Source of the DNA: Solen grandis
Taxonomy: Eukaryota > Mollusca > Bivalvia > Adapedonta > Solenidae
Reading direction: 5' to 3'
Assembly: GCA_021229015.1 (NCBI GenBank)
Contig: CM037788.1
Location: 41,086,049 to 41,150,048 of the forward strand
DNA length: 64,000 nucleotides
Below, piece by piece: positions 14,901-26,972 of the stretch; position 1 is the stretch's first letter; each line of letters opens with the position of its first letter. The notes beneath the pieces were generated by a model. That model ran no database searches. It was not told the origin of the DNA and saw only the letters and a list, made by a program, of their open reading frames with translations. Position numbers and translations under genes: made by a program.

Positions 14901-17900
14901 ATTCTACCGGCAGTTGTTTCATTCTGATTCCAAATGTATCACGAAGAGAATCGAAACGGATATTACATCATCTTCCCGCAATGACGGAGAATCACGCCTT
15001 CGGTCCGATTCTTTGAGCTTGCATCAAAAGTTTTCTTATTACTTGTTAAATGCTTTGCGAAGAACAACCAGATATTTATTTATATCCTTGGATTTGTACT
15101 TATTTCAGGACCGCTTTTGCATTCTGGATAACAGGAAATATTCTGCTGTGCAGTGTGGTGTGGTACGGCGCGGCCTGTTTTACCCTCACCGGCGTCTGCA
15201 TGGTAACTGCCTCTGTCGTGTATCATAGCCTAACTCCGACGGTGGATATGAAGATGCATTGCGCAGAATCGAATCTTCGATTTAGTTACGGCTGGTGTTT
15301 TTGGTCTGTGCTTGTTTTCGGTAAGTAAACATATTATTTATTTATTTTTATTTTAGGTTTCTCATCCTTAACGCGAACAAAATACACGCAAATATAAAGA
15401 ATATATGTAGTCTGTGGAATATTTTACATCTTACAGAGAAATATAATCATGGGTATGATCTTCACCACAAGCAACGACCGACAAAAAGGACATGCTTCTT
15501 GATGTTTTTATCTGTTATTGAAAAGAATATCATTAAAAAAAAAACATCGTTAACTGTGGAATGGTATTTAAGCAAAAATTACACCATGCTTGGTGACTAG
15601 GCCATGTTTGATGACAATGTCATTGTGTTTGGTGATGATATCCTAGTGCACTTGTAGAAATAGATGTATTCGTCGTGACAAGTGTATCATTGGCATTCTT
15701 CTTGATTGTAATGTGCTTCGCTGCATTCCAGAGTTCTTGGTTATAAGGATGTCGTGATTTATGAAATTGATGCATCGCAATTCTTGCTAGTGCCTCTCAC
15801 CGTCCTCTGGCAAACAGTTTCACTAGCTAGTTCGGTCACAGAGCCTAAGTGCTCAGTTGTTAAAGCAACCTGCTAGTATTGGAGAGGTCTCTGGTTCGAA
15901 TCCCCGTGCAGTTTCTGTAATGAAAATAAGCACTTGTAGTAAGCACTGTTTACATGCTGGTCCCGGGACCGAGTGATCAGAGCGTCCGCCACGGAATCGG
16001 GAGTTCGTGGGTTCGATCCCCCCACAACATACCAAAGTCAAAGAAAATTGCTTAGCTCCCTTGCTTGGCGCTCAGCATATGAGAGGTTAATGTGACTGAA
16101 TACTGCAGTGTGGCAGTTCTATATTAGTATCAAGTACTACAACTAGAGATAGTCTCCAAGTGACTGAAATACTATCGACAGGCCGTCAAACCCAATAATT
16201 AAACACTGTTTAAAAAATCGTATTTAGGTCAGTGTTGGAAATTGGTAGGACTTCTGAGTAATTGGTTTTTGTCAGGAAGCAACATTGTCATAAGAATAAT
16301 TCACTAAGCACAATGGCATGGTCACAAAGCATAATGACATGGTCACTAGACGTAATATAAATGTCACGCAACATAATGTCATTATTACCATGTTCAGCGT
16401 AACTTTTGCTTAAATACCATTCCATACTCTTTGCTTAATTACCATTCCATTGTAATCGTCTCAAGCTCTGATCATTGTTCAGGCATTCTTACAACAATAA
16501 TCGGGCTAGCTCTGTTTCTACTGGACCACACATCGTCCGAGAAGTTATCAGAATTTTTTGTGTTAGACCCTGGATTTGATGACATCGATGACTACAAGCA
16601 AGTCTCCAACACGGCCGATATTCCAGAATCTCCAACATCCACGTTGCAATTGGTAAGTCAGCCAGATTAAATTGCTTCCGTGTACTACTTCTCGGTCTGG
16701 AGGTTTGGATACTATGGAACGTCACAAACATAAACTGATACCTTGAAAATGAATTACATTACTAGTATGTCAGTAGTTCCCATTTATTCACTGACAAAAT
16801 TGAAAGATTCACGAGGTCACTCACCAGATCATTTTATAGTTGAGTGTCTTGTGTGTCTGTTGCATGGTTCAGAAAATGTAAACCAGCAACTAACTTAGTT
16901 CAAATTTTCTTTCATTAACAGGATAGTGAACACGAGCATCAGATTATTGTTGGGTTAACATCCCGCCGACAGTATAGATTATATTTATTTGAGATATATA
17001 GTGCTGCCACACTGCAATATCACGGCGAAGACATGTGGCATGATGGCACATCCAGTTACATTGTTTTGACACCTTTTGAATCAGTATTTGCCAAACGCCA
17101 ATCAAGGAAGCTATGCCAGTGCCAAATGCGACTATATATACTACTTTGCTATGTCGCGTCCAGGAATCGAACCGCTGTTCTTCCGATCTCGAGGCAAACG
17201 CTTTAACCACACAGCACCGGTCTCAGATGATTATTGCAACCAACAGCAATGTGTACAAATCTACGTCGTTATAAATCACTTTGATGTTCTTTTTTATCTG
17301 TAACAGAAAAAAAAAATCAAAATTTGAATTATCATTACCAAGCAATTACAAAAATATGGCAGATTCAGGTTTAAATAGCTGTAGTATCTAAAAAATCTTG
17401 ATTTATGGAAAATGCCTTTCATATATTTGTCCCAGAAGTGTTCGAGGGATAAAGAGACATTCAGACATTAGCCCTTCCCTTCGTGAATGTTCATATACAT
17501 GTACAAAGTTAGGACTTGATGAAAATTACTAATGCTGCACTTAAGGTAAGATACCTGTAATGGTTCCGTTTTTCTTGGTAGATGTTAAGTGGTCCGAAAT
17601 GTAGCGGAACCATTACAGGTATCTTACCTTAAAATGGAGGTTTCTTTGACGTGCAGATGAGCAAACAGAGTAGACCCTGATCAGACAGCCTCTTCCAGGA
17701 GTCTAACTTGGGTTTGCTCTGTTTTGCCAATGTGTCCAAACGAGTCTACGAGGTAAAGTTCAAATTAGGTCAAAGGCAGGTGTATTGACTTGCATGAAGA
17801 GAGTAGGTCATGTCAAAATACATTTTCATGAGGATTTTAGTTTCAGTTCTATGATGCTTCACCCCATTAGATTAAGTATGTTGTTCTAATTTATTTAAAA

Positions 17901-20537
17901 TCTAAAATGCACTTTTTGTAGGTAAAATATAAATACCCAACGTAAATAACTTTGATTAAGTGTGATTTCAAATGATGTTTAATTTAAAGGTGTCTGAATC
18001 AAAACACATCATGCATCAAAAATAGATTACATAAAATTTCCTTTTAAAAGGAAGGCTTGCCCAGTTTATTATTAACCTGTCGTTGCTTAACCGCCAGCTA
18101 TTTTGTTCGAGTCTTGGCCAAGTACTGTCGAATGTTTGAATATATATTTCTAGAATTGTTGGCACATGCTTGAAAGTGTTGTTTAATACTGTGTGTATAT
18201 ATGAACAAATTGCGTCAAAACTTTTTATACATATTTTATGCTAAATTACAAACCGAACTGTGAAAGCCAATATAATAATTGGGCTAATAATAATTAAAGG
18301 TATATTCGGATATGTATTTTGTTAAAAATCAAAGCAGACTTCCAGAACAAGCAGAAGAGGCTCGAAGTTGCCTGGGGCGAATCATATCGAACTTCAAGCC
18401 CATGTGTCATTAAAAATTTGGGAAATCCGGATGTGACGTGCACACAAGCGGATAATTTCGGCTATCTGCCAAATGTAAAATGTCCGAAATGTTACGAGAA
18501 CAATGATGAGGAAATCAAAAATCCGTGTAAATTAATTGGACAAATAAATGCATTTGTAATGTACACGTGGCTAACAGCAGTCACAATTTTCACATGAACG
18601 TTTTCAAATTAATTACCACAGTCAAGGTTAGAAGCAACAATTGATGTGAATACTTATTGTCTGTCTGTCACAATATATTGATGTATGGGTCATTGATCTT
18701 GAAGATCATTTACATGCTCTTCTAGTATAATTCTTTGATGAACTCTTTACCTCACATAGACACATTTTGGGGCTTAAGTAGTAGATTGGTTGGGGTCTCC
18801 TCTGTTTGTTTATACAATATTGTTGCTCAGATTCTACAGTCTTCATAATGATATAATTTAGTTCAGTAGAATATATTCATCAGACATGAATATGACTGAA
18901 GTAAAGGGTTAGATATAAATATGATTTTGAATCGTGATTGAGACCTTTTGTTTTTGATTTTCATTGTAATAAAGAAATCCAAGCTAGCAGATTGCTTACG
19001 AACCAGTGCCAGGGAAAGGTAAAACAAAGGAAGGTTTCTAATGGAAAAACAAATTAGCGGAGATAAAAATCTGCATGACAGAGAAAACAATCCAAATCAC
19101 AAACTTACTTAGTTGAGGCACCAACTGACTTAAACCAAGTGTTAATTGTTGACCTAAAATATTTAACCATTGTATTGGGATTTCATTTCATACGTAAAAT
19201 GTTTAATTAGAATCTAATTAGGAAATACCGAAAATGTCAAGAAGGGAAAGTAAAGATAAAGCAACCTTGGCACCAACCATTGCCACCAACAGTGAAAAAA
19301 GTTTATATTGCTGAGATTTGGAAAAACGTGAAGATATGTCTGGGTGGTCAGGTTTTGTTAAGAAGTGTCATATTTTCCGAATTGTAAAATGCGGCAACAC
19401 GTTTGAATCTAAACGCCTAATCAGTATTACATCTTGAAAACCGATAGTGTAATAACCTATGAAATATGGTTTTATAAACGTTTTATGAATTAATTTCATA
19501 CACCTTTGAGTTTTCATTTGTGTTCTCAAATCTGTTTATAATGATTTCAACGTAATCATGGGATACAGTTTTAAAACCGTAAAACTGGAAAATGACACGT
19601 TTAATTTAATCCTTGAGTATGACGTCACTCCATCACCATCGATGTTTTAAACAAGTTATTAATTACGGTCTAGTGCGAGAAGACAATTTGTGGGGATGAA
19701 AATCTCAACAACAATTTTCCAAAGACCTGTGCCTATAGATCTTTGTTTTTGCCTGTCAATAAATAACATCTAATGCAAGGATTTAATATATATGCAAACA
19801 TTTTTTTTTCGTTTATCTACCAATATGGCAATCTTCTTTTCATAAGTTCTGCATTTATATTACAATCACATCGTAGACAGGATTGCCAAAAATGAAAAGG
19901 TTGGTTTTTACCATTGCTAATTACTGGTTAAGTGTCAAATGTTGCGAAATAAATAAAATAAATGAATGATAACAGAGTGTTTGAGAGGGGAGGATCAACC
20001 GCAAGTACGATTGTACTAGATTTATCATCACATCATTTCTATTTATTTAAATCTTTGCATGTATATGTATTTTTATTTTTAGGGCGAATCTCATGTCATA
20101 CTAATATGTATGATACTAAAATAAATTTATGTATGTATAACTTTTGTTGTTGTTTTCAAGTTAAATAAGTTTTCGAGTCTAAGTTCTTAAGAAAGTATCA
20201 TTGTTTTTTCTATTTTATATAGACCCGAGACAAACACAGCAGCGCCCCAAAACTAGCCACAAACTGGTATACAAACTATGGCTTTGAATCCCCGTCCCCG
20301 CGCTCGAATCCTGTGTTCCAAGTTGCAGACCCTTTGCTTCTGCCAGGCAGCTTGAAACGGAAGGATTTAGAAACAGATTCTGGTCGCCCGCGCTCTTTCA
20401 GCGACATTGCAGAGGAAGAGAGTGGCACATCTGCAAAGCCGGGAGTAAGTGACCAAGATGGCGGATCTCACCGCCAAGCTGACCCTGATCAGGTGCTACG
20501 AAGACTCAGTGAAATATACATAGATGTAGAACAATAA
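11837..20537 (+). CDS. DUOXA: Dual oxidase maturation factor (DUOXA), six exons, N-terminus missing
   Basis: Coding exons are 11837-11971, 12586-12639, 13157-13310, 15109-15320, 16483-16652 and 20223-20537. All junctions are GT-AG and the phases join without a break into 345 residues plus a TAA stop. DUOXA is a multipass ER membrane protein that binds dual oxidase, moves it to the cell surface and is required for peroxide output. Family hallmarks seen: GEVAVHAPYIYRNEG-like segment, RVGLQTINITLQGT (with an N-I-T glycosylation site in the large extracellular loop), FSYNEE, ALDRGLPQPLLTVIDNF, then hydrophobic segments ending CNILLW and running on through exon 4, with another in exon 5 (ILTTIIGLALFLL). 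The C-terminal tail is long, polar and Ser/Pro-rich, as expected for a cytosolic tail. About 75 N-terminal residues with the first membrane spans are not found; they may be diverged, in the gap, or misassembled away. A DUOX exon lies upstream on the same strand. Confidence 0.9.
12090..12165 (+). repeat. tRNA-like SINE head
   Basis: AGCTCAGCGGTCTAA resembles an A box and GGGTTCGATTCC a B box, about 50 bp apart. It lies in a DUOXA intron. Stem pairing is poor, so not a tRNA gene. Confidence 0.45.
12586..12639 (+). CDS. DUOXA: DUOXA exon (short, 54 nt)
   Basis: Acceptor TTTTACAG, donor GACG|gtaagt. Encodes GTFYESDFSYNEELLLGD in frame with both neighbours; the Tyr-Asn-Glu-Glu motif is conserved in the family. 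Confidence 0.88.
13157..13310 (+). CDS. DUOXA: DUOXA exon (RGLPQP segment and start of a membrane span)
   Basis: Acceptor TTATCTAG, donor TATG|gtatga. Encodes YHKPNLWKALDRGLPQPLL onward and the beginning of a membrane segment (FAGYFCNILLW). The last codon is split with the next exon (TG|G, Trp). Confidence 0.9.
13369..13650 (+). repeat. Tandem duplication of a 123-bp segment
   Basis: The segment beginning ACATTGTTTATTAATATACA at 13369 is repeated at 13492. The second copy has an expanded T-rich tract. It lies 58 bp after a DUOXA splice donor. The shared CCGTCTGTCGATCGACCAG phrase is in both copies. Confidence 0.9.
14729..14830. mobile_element. Short MITE with GTAATGGTTCCGCT-type inverted repeats, copy 1
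   Basis: The left end (TAAAGTCCCTGTAATGATTC) and right end (AGCGGAACCATTCCAGGGAC then TTTA) are imperfect inverted repeats around a roughly 50-bp centre. Related to 17541-17632 in another intron of the same gene. Confidence 0.7.
15109..15320 (+). CDS. DUOXA: DUOXA exon (membrane spans)
   Basis: Acceptor TTATTTCAG, donor TTCG|gtaagt. Two hydrophobic stretches (AFWITGNILLCSVVWYGAA; FTLTGVCMVTASVVY) are followed by a polar loop and YGWCFWSVLVF, which begins the last span. Confidence 0.9.
15840..16190 (+). repeat. tRNA-derived SINE(s)
   Basis: Two tRNA-like heads lie close together: one around 15843-15905 with B box GGTTCGAATCC, and one around 15963-16023 with B box GGGTTCGATCCCC. The second is followed by a body with CTGCAGTGTGGCAGT at about 16102, which is the reverse complement of the phrase in the minus-strand copies at 16966-17225 and 44541-44770. 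Confidence 0.65.
16483..16652 (+). CDS. DUOXA: DUOXA exon (last membrane span and tail)
   Basis: Acceptor GTTCAG, donor TTG|gtaagt. Completes the final span (ILTTIIGLALFLLD) and begins the acidic, Ser-rich cytosolic tail. Confidence 0.88.
16966..17225 (-). repeat. tRNA-derived SINE
   Basis: On the minus strand the head at the right end has a B box (GGTTCGATTCC, reading from about 17172) and the body carries CACACTGCAATATCACGGC as seen on plus. Same family as 15960-16190 and 44541-44770. It lies in the long DUOXA intron before the last exon. Confidence 0.65.
17541..17632. mobile_element. Short MITE with 28-bp perfect inverted repeats, copy 2
   Basis: The left end TTAAGGTAAGATACCTGTAA continuing TGGTTCCG is mirrored exactly at the right end, around a 36-bp centre. 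The element begins and ends with TTAA/TTAA-compatible sequence. Confidence 0.8.
17633..20222. other. DUOXA intron, remaining part
   Basis: No exon recognised. An open stretch at 18319-18597 has slightly higher GC but no splice sites that suit the gene and no recognisable family. A short palindromic CAAACAGAGTAGACCCTGAT / GGTTTGCTCTG block at 17660-17730 recurs at about 22680-22745. Confidence 0.5.
20223..20537 (+). CDS. DUOXA: DUOXA last coding exon and stop
   Basis: Acceptor TTTATATAG. 104 codons and TAA. The sequence is polar, Ser/Pro/Asp-rich, ending LRRLSEIYIDVEQ. The tail varies among species, so the assignment rests on frame continuity and the canonical splice sites rather than similarity. 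Confidence 0.75.
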   Translation, partial: TRDKHSSAPKLATNWYTNYGFESPSPRSNPVFQVADPLLLPGSLKRKDLETDSGRPRSFSDIAEEESGTSAKPGVSDQDGGSHRQADPDQVLRRLSEIYIDVEQ

Positions 20538-21493
20538 GTTAAGATGGAGAAAAAAACTTTATTGTTCTGTGAATTAAAAGTTTTTTGTGACCGTCATATT
20601 CAATCTTGATTATATCTACGGAATTCCATTAAAAAATATTAACTGATACTTCTCATGAACTATTGTGGGGTGTAAAATGTCATATAATGTTTGTATATAA
20701 AACATTATCACATTTCTCTGGTTACTTCAGTATACATGTACTTAAGAATACTTGTTTTATCTTGTTGCCTTATTTACCTCCATTAATTAGTGCCATAATA
20801 TATGTGATGATGAGGGCATACCTTGTAACAATGTAATATGTTCATTTTACACTTGTTTGGTAAAGATAGAAATATCTCATGAAATTATCAAAGTTAAGAA
20901 AATGCCTTGCAAATTATGTATACATGTATGAAAAAAAGAAAAACACAATAAGGCTGTGAGATTTATGATAAAGTTTTTTTTTAATTTTTTCCAAAAAAAA
21001 CTGTTACCTTTTTTTTAAGATTTTGTTTTAGGGAATCTTGATCTATTGAAACCTTGTGTCCAATGATGGAAGGAGAACTTGCATCTGAAAAGTCAATATT
21101 TTACATATGATTGCTTTATCAAGGTGAAATATTGTTGCTATAATTCCTTTTTTCTTCTTCTTTTTTTCAAAATTATCATTATGTTCTTGATTATTTGCAT
21201 ATAATACTACATCTTCATCATTCTAGCATAATAAGTTAAAATAAGTTTTACTTGCTTTATATTGTTTTATGGTCCCTGACCATGCCGATTGATTGTCAGA
21301 CTGACAGATAAGCTATTGGGTGTATGAATTTATTTATGCACAGTTGTTTGTACATTGTCATCATGAGTCCCAATGTCTGTGTATCCTTTGTGCACTTGAT
21401 TAAGACATATTTATCATGTTATTGTATAGTACTTTTAACAATAGATCGAAGGGACAAAGAAATAATATATAAATGAAATATATTTTTATTGAA

Positions 21494-21528
<35 letters not shown>

Positions 21529-23488
21529 GGGGAGTATGTTGTTGTTGTTTTTTTCAATACAGAAGAAAATTAATGAAATGAAAAATGTTTTGCCTTGGAT
21601 TTCACACAAGTTTGTGAAAGCAGGCTAATGTCTTGTTTTTATTTTACTAGTAGGTCTTTCATTTTTGTTGTAATTAATTGTTATTAATTTGTTTTATTTT
21701 TATATATTTGTTTGTGCTTACCGCGATTTAACTTAATTATGAGTCGCGTGCCGATTCGAGTGAACATTTCTTTCATATTTATGTTTAATAACAATATCTT
21801 AATGAGAAAAGAAATCTCAGATGGGCACTGTAGCCAGTAAATAGTTTCATTCATTCATGTAGTAGTGGAACATGAATCAGTGAAAAAAATATATCATGAT
21901 GACAACTACATCATTGCATTTCAGAATCAAAGGAATTTAGTGTCATGGGGGTGGGGGCAAGGACTGTCCATGGCATTCTGGGTCCCAGGTGCAAAGTACT
22001 GGTCCCTAAGTTGTAAGAAATTGTTTCCCAGTCGACGAAAATTAAGTAGGTTTAAAATAAGGTTTATGTAATGATATGGCTGAGACTTTAAGTAATTTAT
22101 TTTGATACTTAATTAATAGGTCGTGCATGCGTGTTCTTTTTGCAGGCAAACGCTATGATTCACAAGGAAATAGGCTTGGTTGTAGGAAGGATTTTTTATT
22201 CTGTGACCAATATTTGTATTACAAGTTATGTACATTCTGCTGCATTTTGCATTCATTTCCATTTAATTATTTGTATTGGCCTTATTTAGTAATAAAACTG
22301 TCATCACATATATTACATTCAAATACCAAACAGGTAACCTCTCACCTTTTAAAATGCATTAATGGCTGGGCATGCAAATAAAAGTTTGACATGGAATTTA
22401 AATGAAGGGAAATATTTTTTTAAATAGTTACTTTTTAGTTTAATCATGTACAGGCTGCTTTCAACAGGGTTCTTGTCTGACAAATGGCGTCCTTGACAGA
22501 GACTTCGCTAGAAAGCAGAAATCCTCCCATACATCTATATAGGAGCTGCTCAGATAAACGGGGTCCTTTTCCCTGGGTCCAGGACTTCAAACTAGGGAGT
22601 TAGTGGGCACTGAATGTTTTAACTTCATATAACAGATATACATGTACTGCTTGCACTAGACTCATTTTGAAGCATTGACAAACAGAGCAGGCCCAAATCA
22701 GACAGCTCTCTCCAGGTACTGTCTGATCAGGGTCACCTGTGTTTGCTGATATAGTATTACAAAGAAAACCCATTGTTTCATATTCTAATTTTAGCAAATT
22801 AATTTATATTCATAAAGTCAAAAACTACAAGAATATGTACATGAATATTCATGAGGTAGAGGGTAAAGTTGTTTACTAACTATCACAATTTCCCTCACCA
22901 GTGTGAGGTAAGGAAGCCTTCCAACTGGTTTGCAGTAGATTTGGTGGTGTTCAGCCTATTGCTCCATCTGTAATATTACCTGTACGAAAATACTAAGCCA
23001 ATTCTGCACAGAATCTGTACCAAGTCTTGGCAGATTGCCAGAGTGTAATTACCATTGTGGATTTATAATTCTATTATAATTAACCACTTTCATATACAGG
23101 GTATTTTCTGTACAGAATTCAGTATTTTACTTGACTTTTTTCTGATTTATTTTAGCCTTTGAAAAATCTCCACGAGTCAGACTCTTCTTGTTTTTGTATT
23201 ACAGAATCTGCACAGACTGTCTGTATTAAGTCTGTAAAGATACTGTTAAAGTCTGGCTATTCTGTTTTATACAAGAATAAGTAGGTGTCATTATACTGAC
23301 TGAAATACTGTCGCAGTCTCCAGTTTGCTTAAATCTGTTTACTTAACTTTGTTTTGTTCCGATTTATAAATTGATAATATCATTAAATATTTATTAAGTA
23401 TATTGTTAAATTGTATTACAAAGCATTTTGTTGTATTGTGGACAATTGTTTGATGAATATTACTTTTATTATGTATAGTAGTTGTGAA
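20538..23488. other. DUOXA 3' UTR and intergenic DNA
   Basis: The start is presumably 3' UTR; several AATAAA or ATTAAA candidates exist (for example near 22375) but none is decisive. A (GT)n run lies at about 21496-21524. SINE-body fragments with GCAAAGTACTGGTCC lie near 21990. No further gene seen. Confidence 0.5.
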
Positions 23489-24652
23489 CTAGTTCATATT
23501 TTTGTACTTTTTAGTCAAATGATACAACTGTTTCATTGAAGTAATTCCATTTTATTTTGCATTTACTCTTCTCTCATTGCAATTCAAAATAAAATAAAAA
23601 AATAAATTCCAATGAAATGTATATATGCGTTATTGTAGTTCCTTTATCAGTCGATACTTGGTTCCTTCTCCTAAGATAATAATTCAAAGCCATTACATGG
23701 TATTTTGATATCCATCTTGCTTGGCACTCAGAAGGCTGTGGGTCGATCCCCTACCAGGACATATCCAAGCCATTACATGGAATTTTATATCCATTGTTGG
23801 CACTATCCATCTTGCTTGGCACTCAGATGGCTGTGGGTCGATCCCCTACCAGGACATATCCAAGCCATTACATGGAATTTTGATATCCATCTTGCTTGGC
23901 ACTCAGAAGGCTGTGGGTCGATCCCCTACCAGGACATATCCAAGCCATTACATGGAATTTTGATATCCATCTTGCTTGGCACTCAGAAGGCTGTGGGTCG
24001 ATCCCCTACCAGGACATATCCGATGGCTGTGGGTCGATCCCCTACCAGGACATATCCAAGCCATTACATGGAATTTTGATATCCATCTTGCTTGGCACTC
24101 AGAAGGCTGTGGGTCGATCCCATACCAGGACATATCCAAGCCATTACATGGTATTTTGATATCCATCTTGCTTGGCACTCAGAAGGTTGTGGGTCGATCC
24201 CTACCAGGACATATCCAAGCCATTTACATGGTTTTTTGAATCCATCTTGCTTGGCACTCAAAGGTGTGGGTCGATCCCTACCAGACATAATCAAGCCATT
24301 ACATGGTATTTAAATACATCTTGCTTGGCACCCAAAAGGTTGTGGGTTCGATCCCCTACCTGGACATAATGAAGCATTTTGATATCAACCTTGCTTGGCA
24401 CTCAGAGGTGTGGGTCGATCCCATACAGACATAATCCAAGCCATTACATGGAATTTTGATATCCATCTTGCTTGGCACTCAAAAGGTTGTGGGTTCGATC
24501 CCTCTACCTGGACATTTGGTCAAGTGTTCACCTCAGGGAGACAATGTGCAGAACCCATGTCCCAACCATGCTGAATCAAGGTCAATGTCACATTTGGAGT
24601 TCAATTTGAACCTTTGATTTCATATCCGCTACATATCTTCTTTACCACTGGA
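23489..24652 (+). repeat. Segmental tandem duplication unit 1, with 80-bp array
   Basis: A unique leader (23489-23690, starting CTAGTTCATATTTTTGTACT) is followed by about ten copies of an 80-bp unit (about 23686-24516). The unit reads CCATCTTGCTTGGCACTCAG...TGTGGGTTCGATCCC...CAGGACATATCCAAGCC. Each unit carries a tRNA B-box-like GGGTTCGATCCC or GGGTCGATCCC. A 136-bp piece of a dispersed repeat (24513-24650) closes the unit. Confidence 0.85.
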
Positions 24653-25440
24653 CCTAGTTCATATTTTTGTACTTTTAAGTCAAATGATACAACTGTTTCA
24701 TTGAAATTATTCCATTTTATTTTGCATTTACTCTTCTCTCATTGCAATTCAAAATAAAATAAAAAAATAAATTCCAATGAAATGTTTATATGCGTTATTG
24801 TAGTTCCTTTATCAGTCGATACTTGGTTCCTTCTCCTAAGATAATAATTCAAAGCTATTACATGGTATTTTAATATCCATCTTGCTTGGCACTCAGAAGG
24901 CTGTGGGTCGATCCCCTACCAGGACATATCCAAGCCATTACATGGTATTTTAATATCCATCTTGCTTGGCACTCAGAAGGCTGTGGGTCGATCCCCTACC
25001 AGGACATATCCAAGCCATTACATGGTATTTTAATATCCATCTTGCTTGGCACTCAGAAGGCTGTGGGTCGATCCCCTACCAGGACATATCCAAGCCATTA
25101 CATGGATTTTTGATATCCATCTTGCTTGGCACTCCGATGGCTGTGGGTCGATCCCCTACCAGGACATATCCAAGCCATTACATGGAATTTTGATATCCAC
25201 CTTGCTTGGCACTCAGAAGGTTGTGGGTTCGATCCTCTACTAGGACATAATGAAGCCATTACATGGTATTTAAAAAACATCTTCCTTGGCACCCAAAAGG
25301 TTGTGGGTTCGATCCCCCTACCTGGACATACATGGAATTTTGATATCTATCTTGCTTGGCACTCAAAAGGTTGTGGGTTCGATCCCTCTACCTGGACATA
25401 CCCAAGCCATTACATGTTATTTGAATATCCATCTTGCTTG
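24653..25440 (+). repeat. Segmental tandem duplication unit 2, with 80-bp array
   Basis: Repeats the leader of unit 1 at an offset of 1164 bp, then seven to eight copies of the same 80-bp unit. The closing dispersed piece reappears at 25812-25945, almost identical to 24513-24650. Confidence 0.85.
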
Positions 25441-25579
25441 GCTCACACAAAGAAAGCACATAAGTTGGGTATTCAAAGACTAGATGACTTACTGCCAGAA
25501 GATTTTGATTGGGTGTGGTACTATGCCTTTGGCCTATGTGATATTGCAGTGAGACATAACTATCTGTCTCTTATGTAGT
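25441..25579 (+). CDS. Possible orphan terminal exon, unrecognised
   Basis: Directly after the 80-bp array an open frame runs KKAHKLGIQRLDDLLPEDFD, then WVWYYAFGLCDIAVRHNYLS and LM before TAG. Codon use looks more protein-like than its surroundings and CACACAAAG could act as an acceptor. I do not recognise a family and see no partner exon, so it may be part of a dead retrocopy or chance. Confidence 0.2.
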
Positions 25580-25657
25580 CCAAAAATGTCTGTCCATGAC
25601 AAATACATATAAATCAAAGCAAGAAAACAAATAAAACAGGAGGTTACAATGCATTTA

Positions 25658-25658
<1 letters not shown>

Positions 25659-25714
<56 letters not shown>
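25659..25714 (+). repeat. (ATT)n microsatellite
   Basis: About 18 ATT units. Confidence 0.95.
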
Positions 25715-26972
25715 GGGATGTCCCTCGTCTGTCTGTTCGTTTGTCTGTCCATAACATTTTCATGTCCGCTCCATACCTCCTAAACCCTTTGAAGGATTTT
25801 TATTTAAATCTGGTCAAGTGTTCACCTCAGGGAGACAATGTGCAGAACCCATGTCCCAACCATGCTGAATCAAGGTCAATGTCACATTTGGAGTTCAATT
25901 TGAACCTTTGATTTCATATCCGCTACATATCTTCTTTACCACTGAAAGGAATTTTCGTCGGGCCCGCTTGCAGTGAGCTCGACATAGTCGCCACAACGGC
26001 GGTACGGTGTATGTGCGTGCGTCCGTCCGTGCGTGCGTCCTTCCGGATTATGCTTGTCCGGACCATTACTCTGTGATCAATTTAAAAATAACACAAATCT
26101 TCACCATGATGAGACACTGTGACGCACGCAAGAATCGTGTGTTGAGCTTACAGGTCAAGGTCATTCTTTGGGGTAAAAGGTCAAAAATAAGTTTTGCTTG
26201 TCCGTGCTTTTACCTTGTCATGGATGGAGGGATTATCAAATAATTTGACACAAATGTCAAGCTAAGTGAGACGATGTGTCGCGTACAAGAACCAGATTCG
26301 TTATTCAAAGTTCAAGGTCATACAAAGAGGTCAATTGTCATGTAGCTGGATTTGCTTGTCCGGGCTGTAACTTAGACATGGATTGCAGAATTTTCAGATA
26401 ACTTGGCAGTAATGTTTGCCTACATGATCCGAAAAATTTAGCACAAGAGTTGGGTCCATAGTGTCAAGGTCAAGGTCACACTTAGAAGTGAAGTTCATCG
26501 CGCTGGATTAGCTTTTTGGGGGGCTTTAAATTTTCAAATGATTTGGCAGTAAGTTCAGCCTCAATAAGATGATGTGTTGCACTAAAGAGTTGGGTCCCTA
26601 GCTTCATGGCCAGGGTCACGTTTAGAGGTAAAAGGGGCACATAAGTCCGCGGGCTCGACATGTTGCCCTTGGGTATCTAGTATCAAATTTAAGTTAAATA
26701 TTCACCTCAGTGAGACGATGTGCAACTATGTCAGTTCAAGATCAAGGGTCAAATTTGAAGGTCAATATTTTGAGTCATCGATTTCGTGTCTGCTTCATAT
26801 CTCTTTTACAAGATGGAGGATTTTCATTAAACTGAAAAGTCAGATGTCCACCTCTGTGAGACAATATGAAGAATCCTTGTCCCAACCATGCCGATACAAG
26901 GTCACAAAAAAGGTCAGTAGTCGAACATTTGATTTTGTGCCAGCTCAATATCTTATTTACCGATGGAAGGAT

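Noticed and set aside
14869..15228. 119-codon frame in a DUOXA intron overlapping the membrane-span exon
   Set aside because: It is out of frame with the clearly homologous DUOXA exon at 15109-15320.
18319..18597. 92-codon frame in the long DUOXA intron
   Set aside because: No matching splice sites, phase or family; probably part of an unclassified repeat.
23705..25292. Family of overlapping 65-150-codon frames
   Set aside because: The 80-bp period is not a multiple of three, so the same repeat is read in rotating frames; all are by-products of the array.
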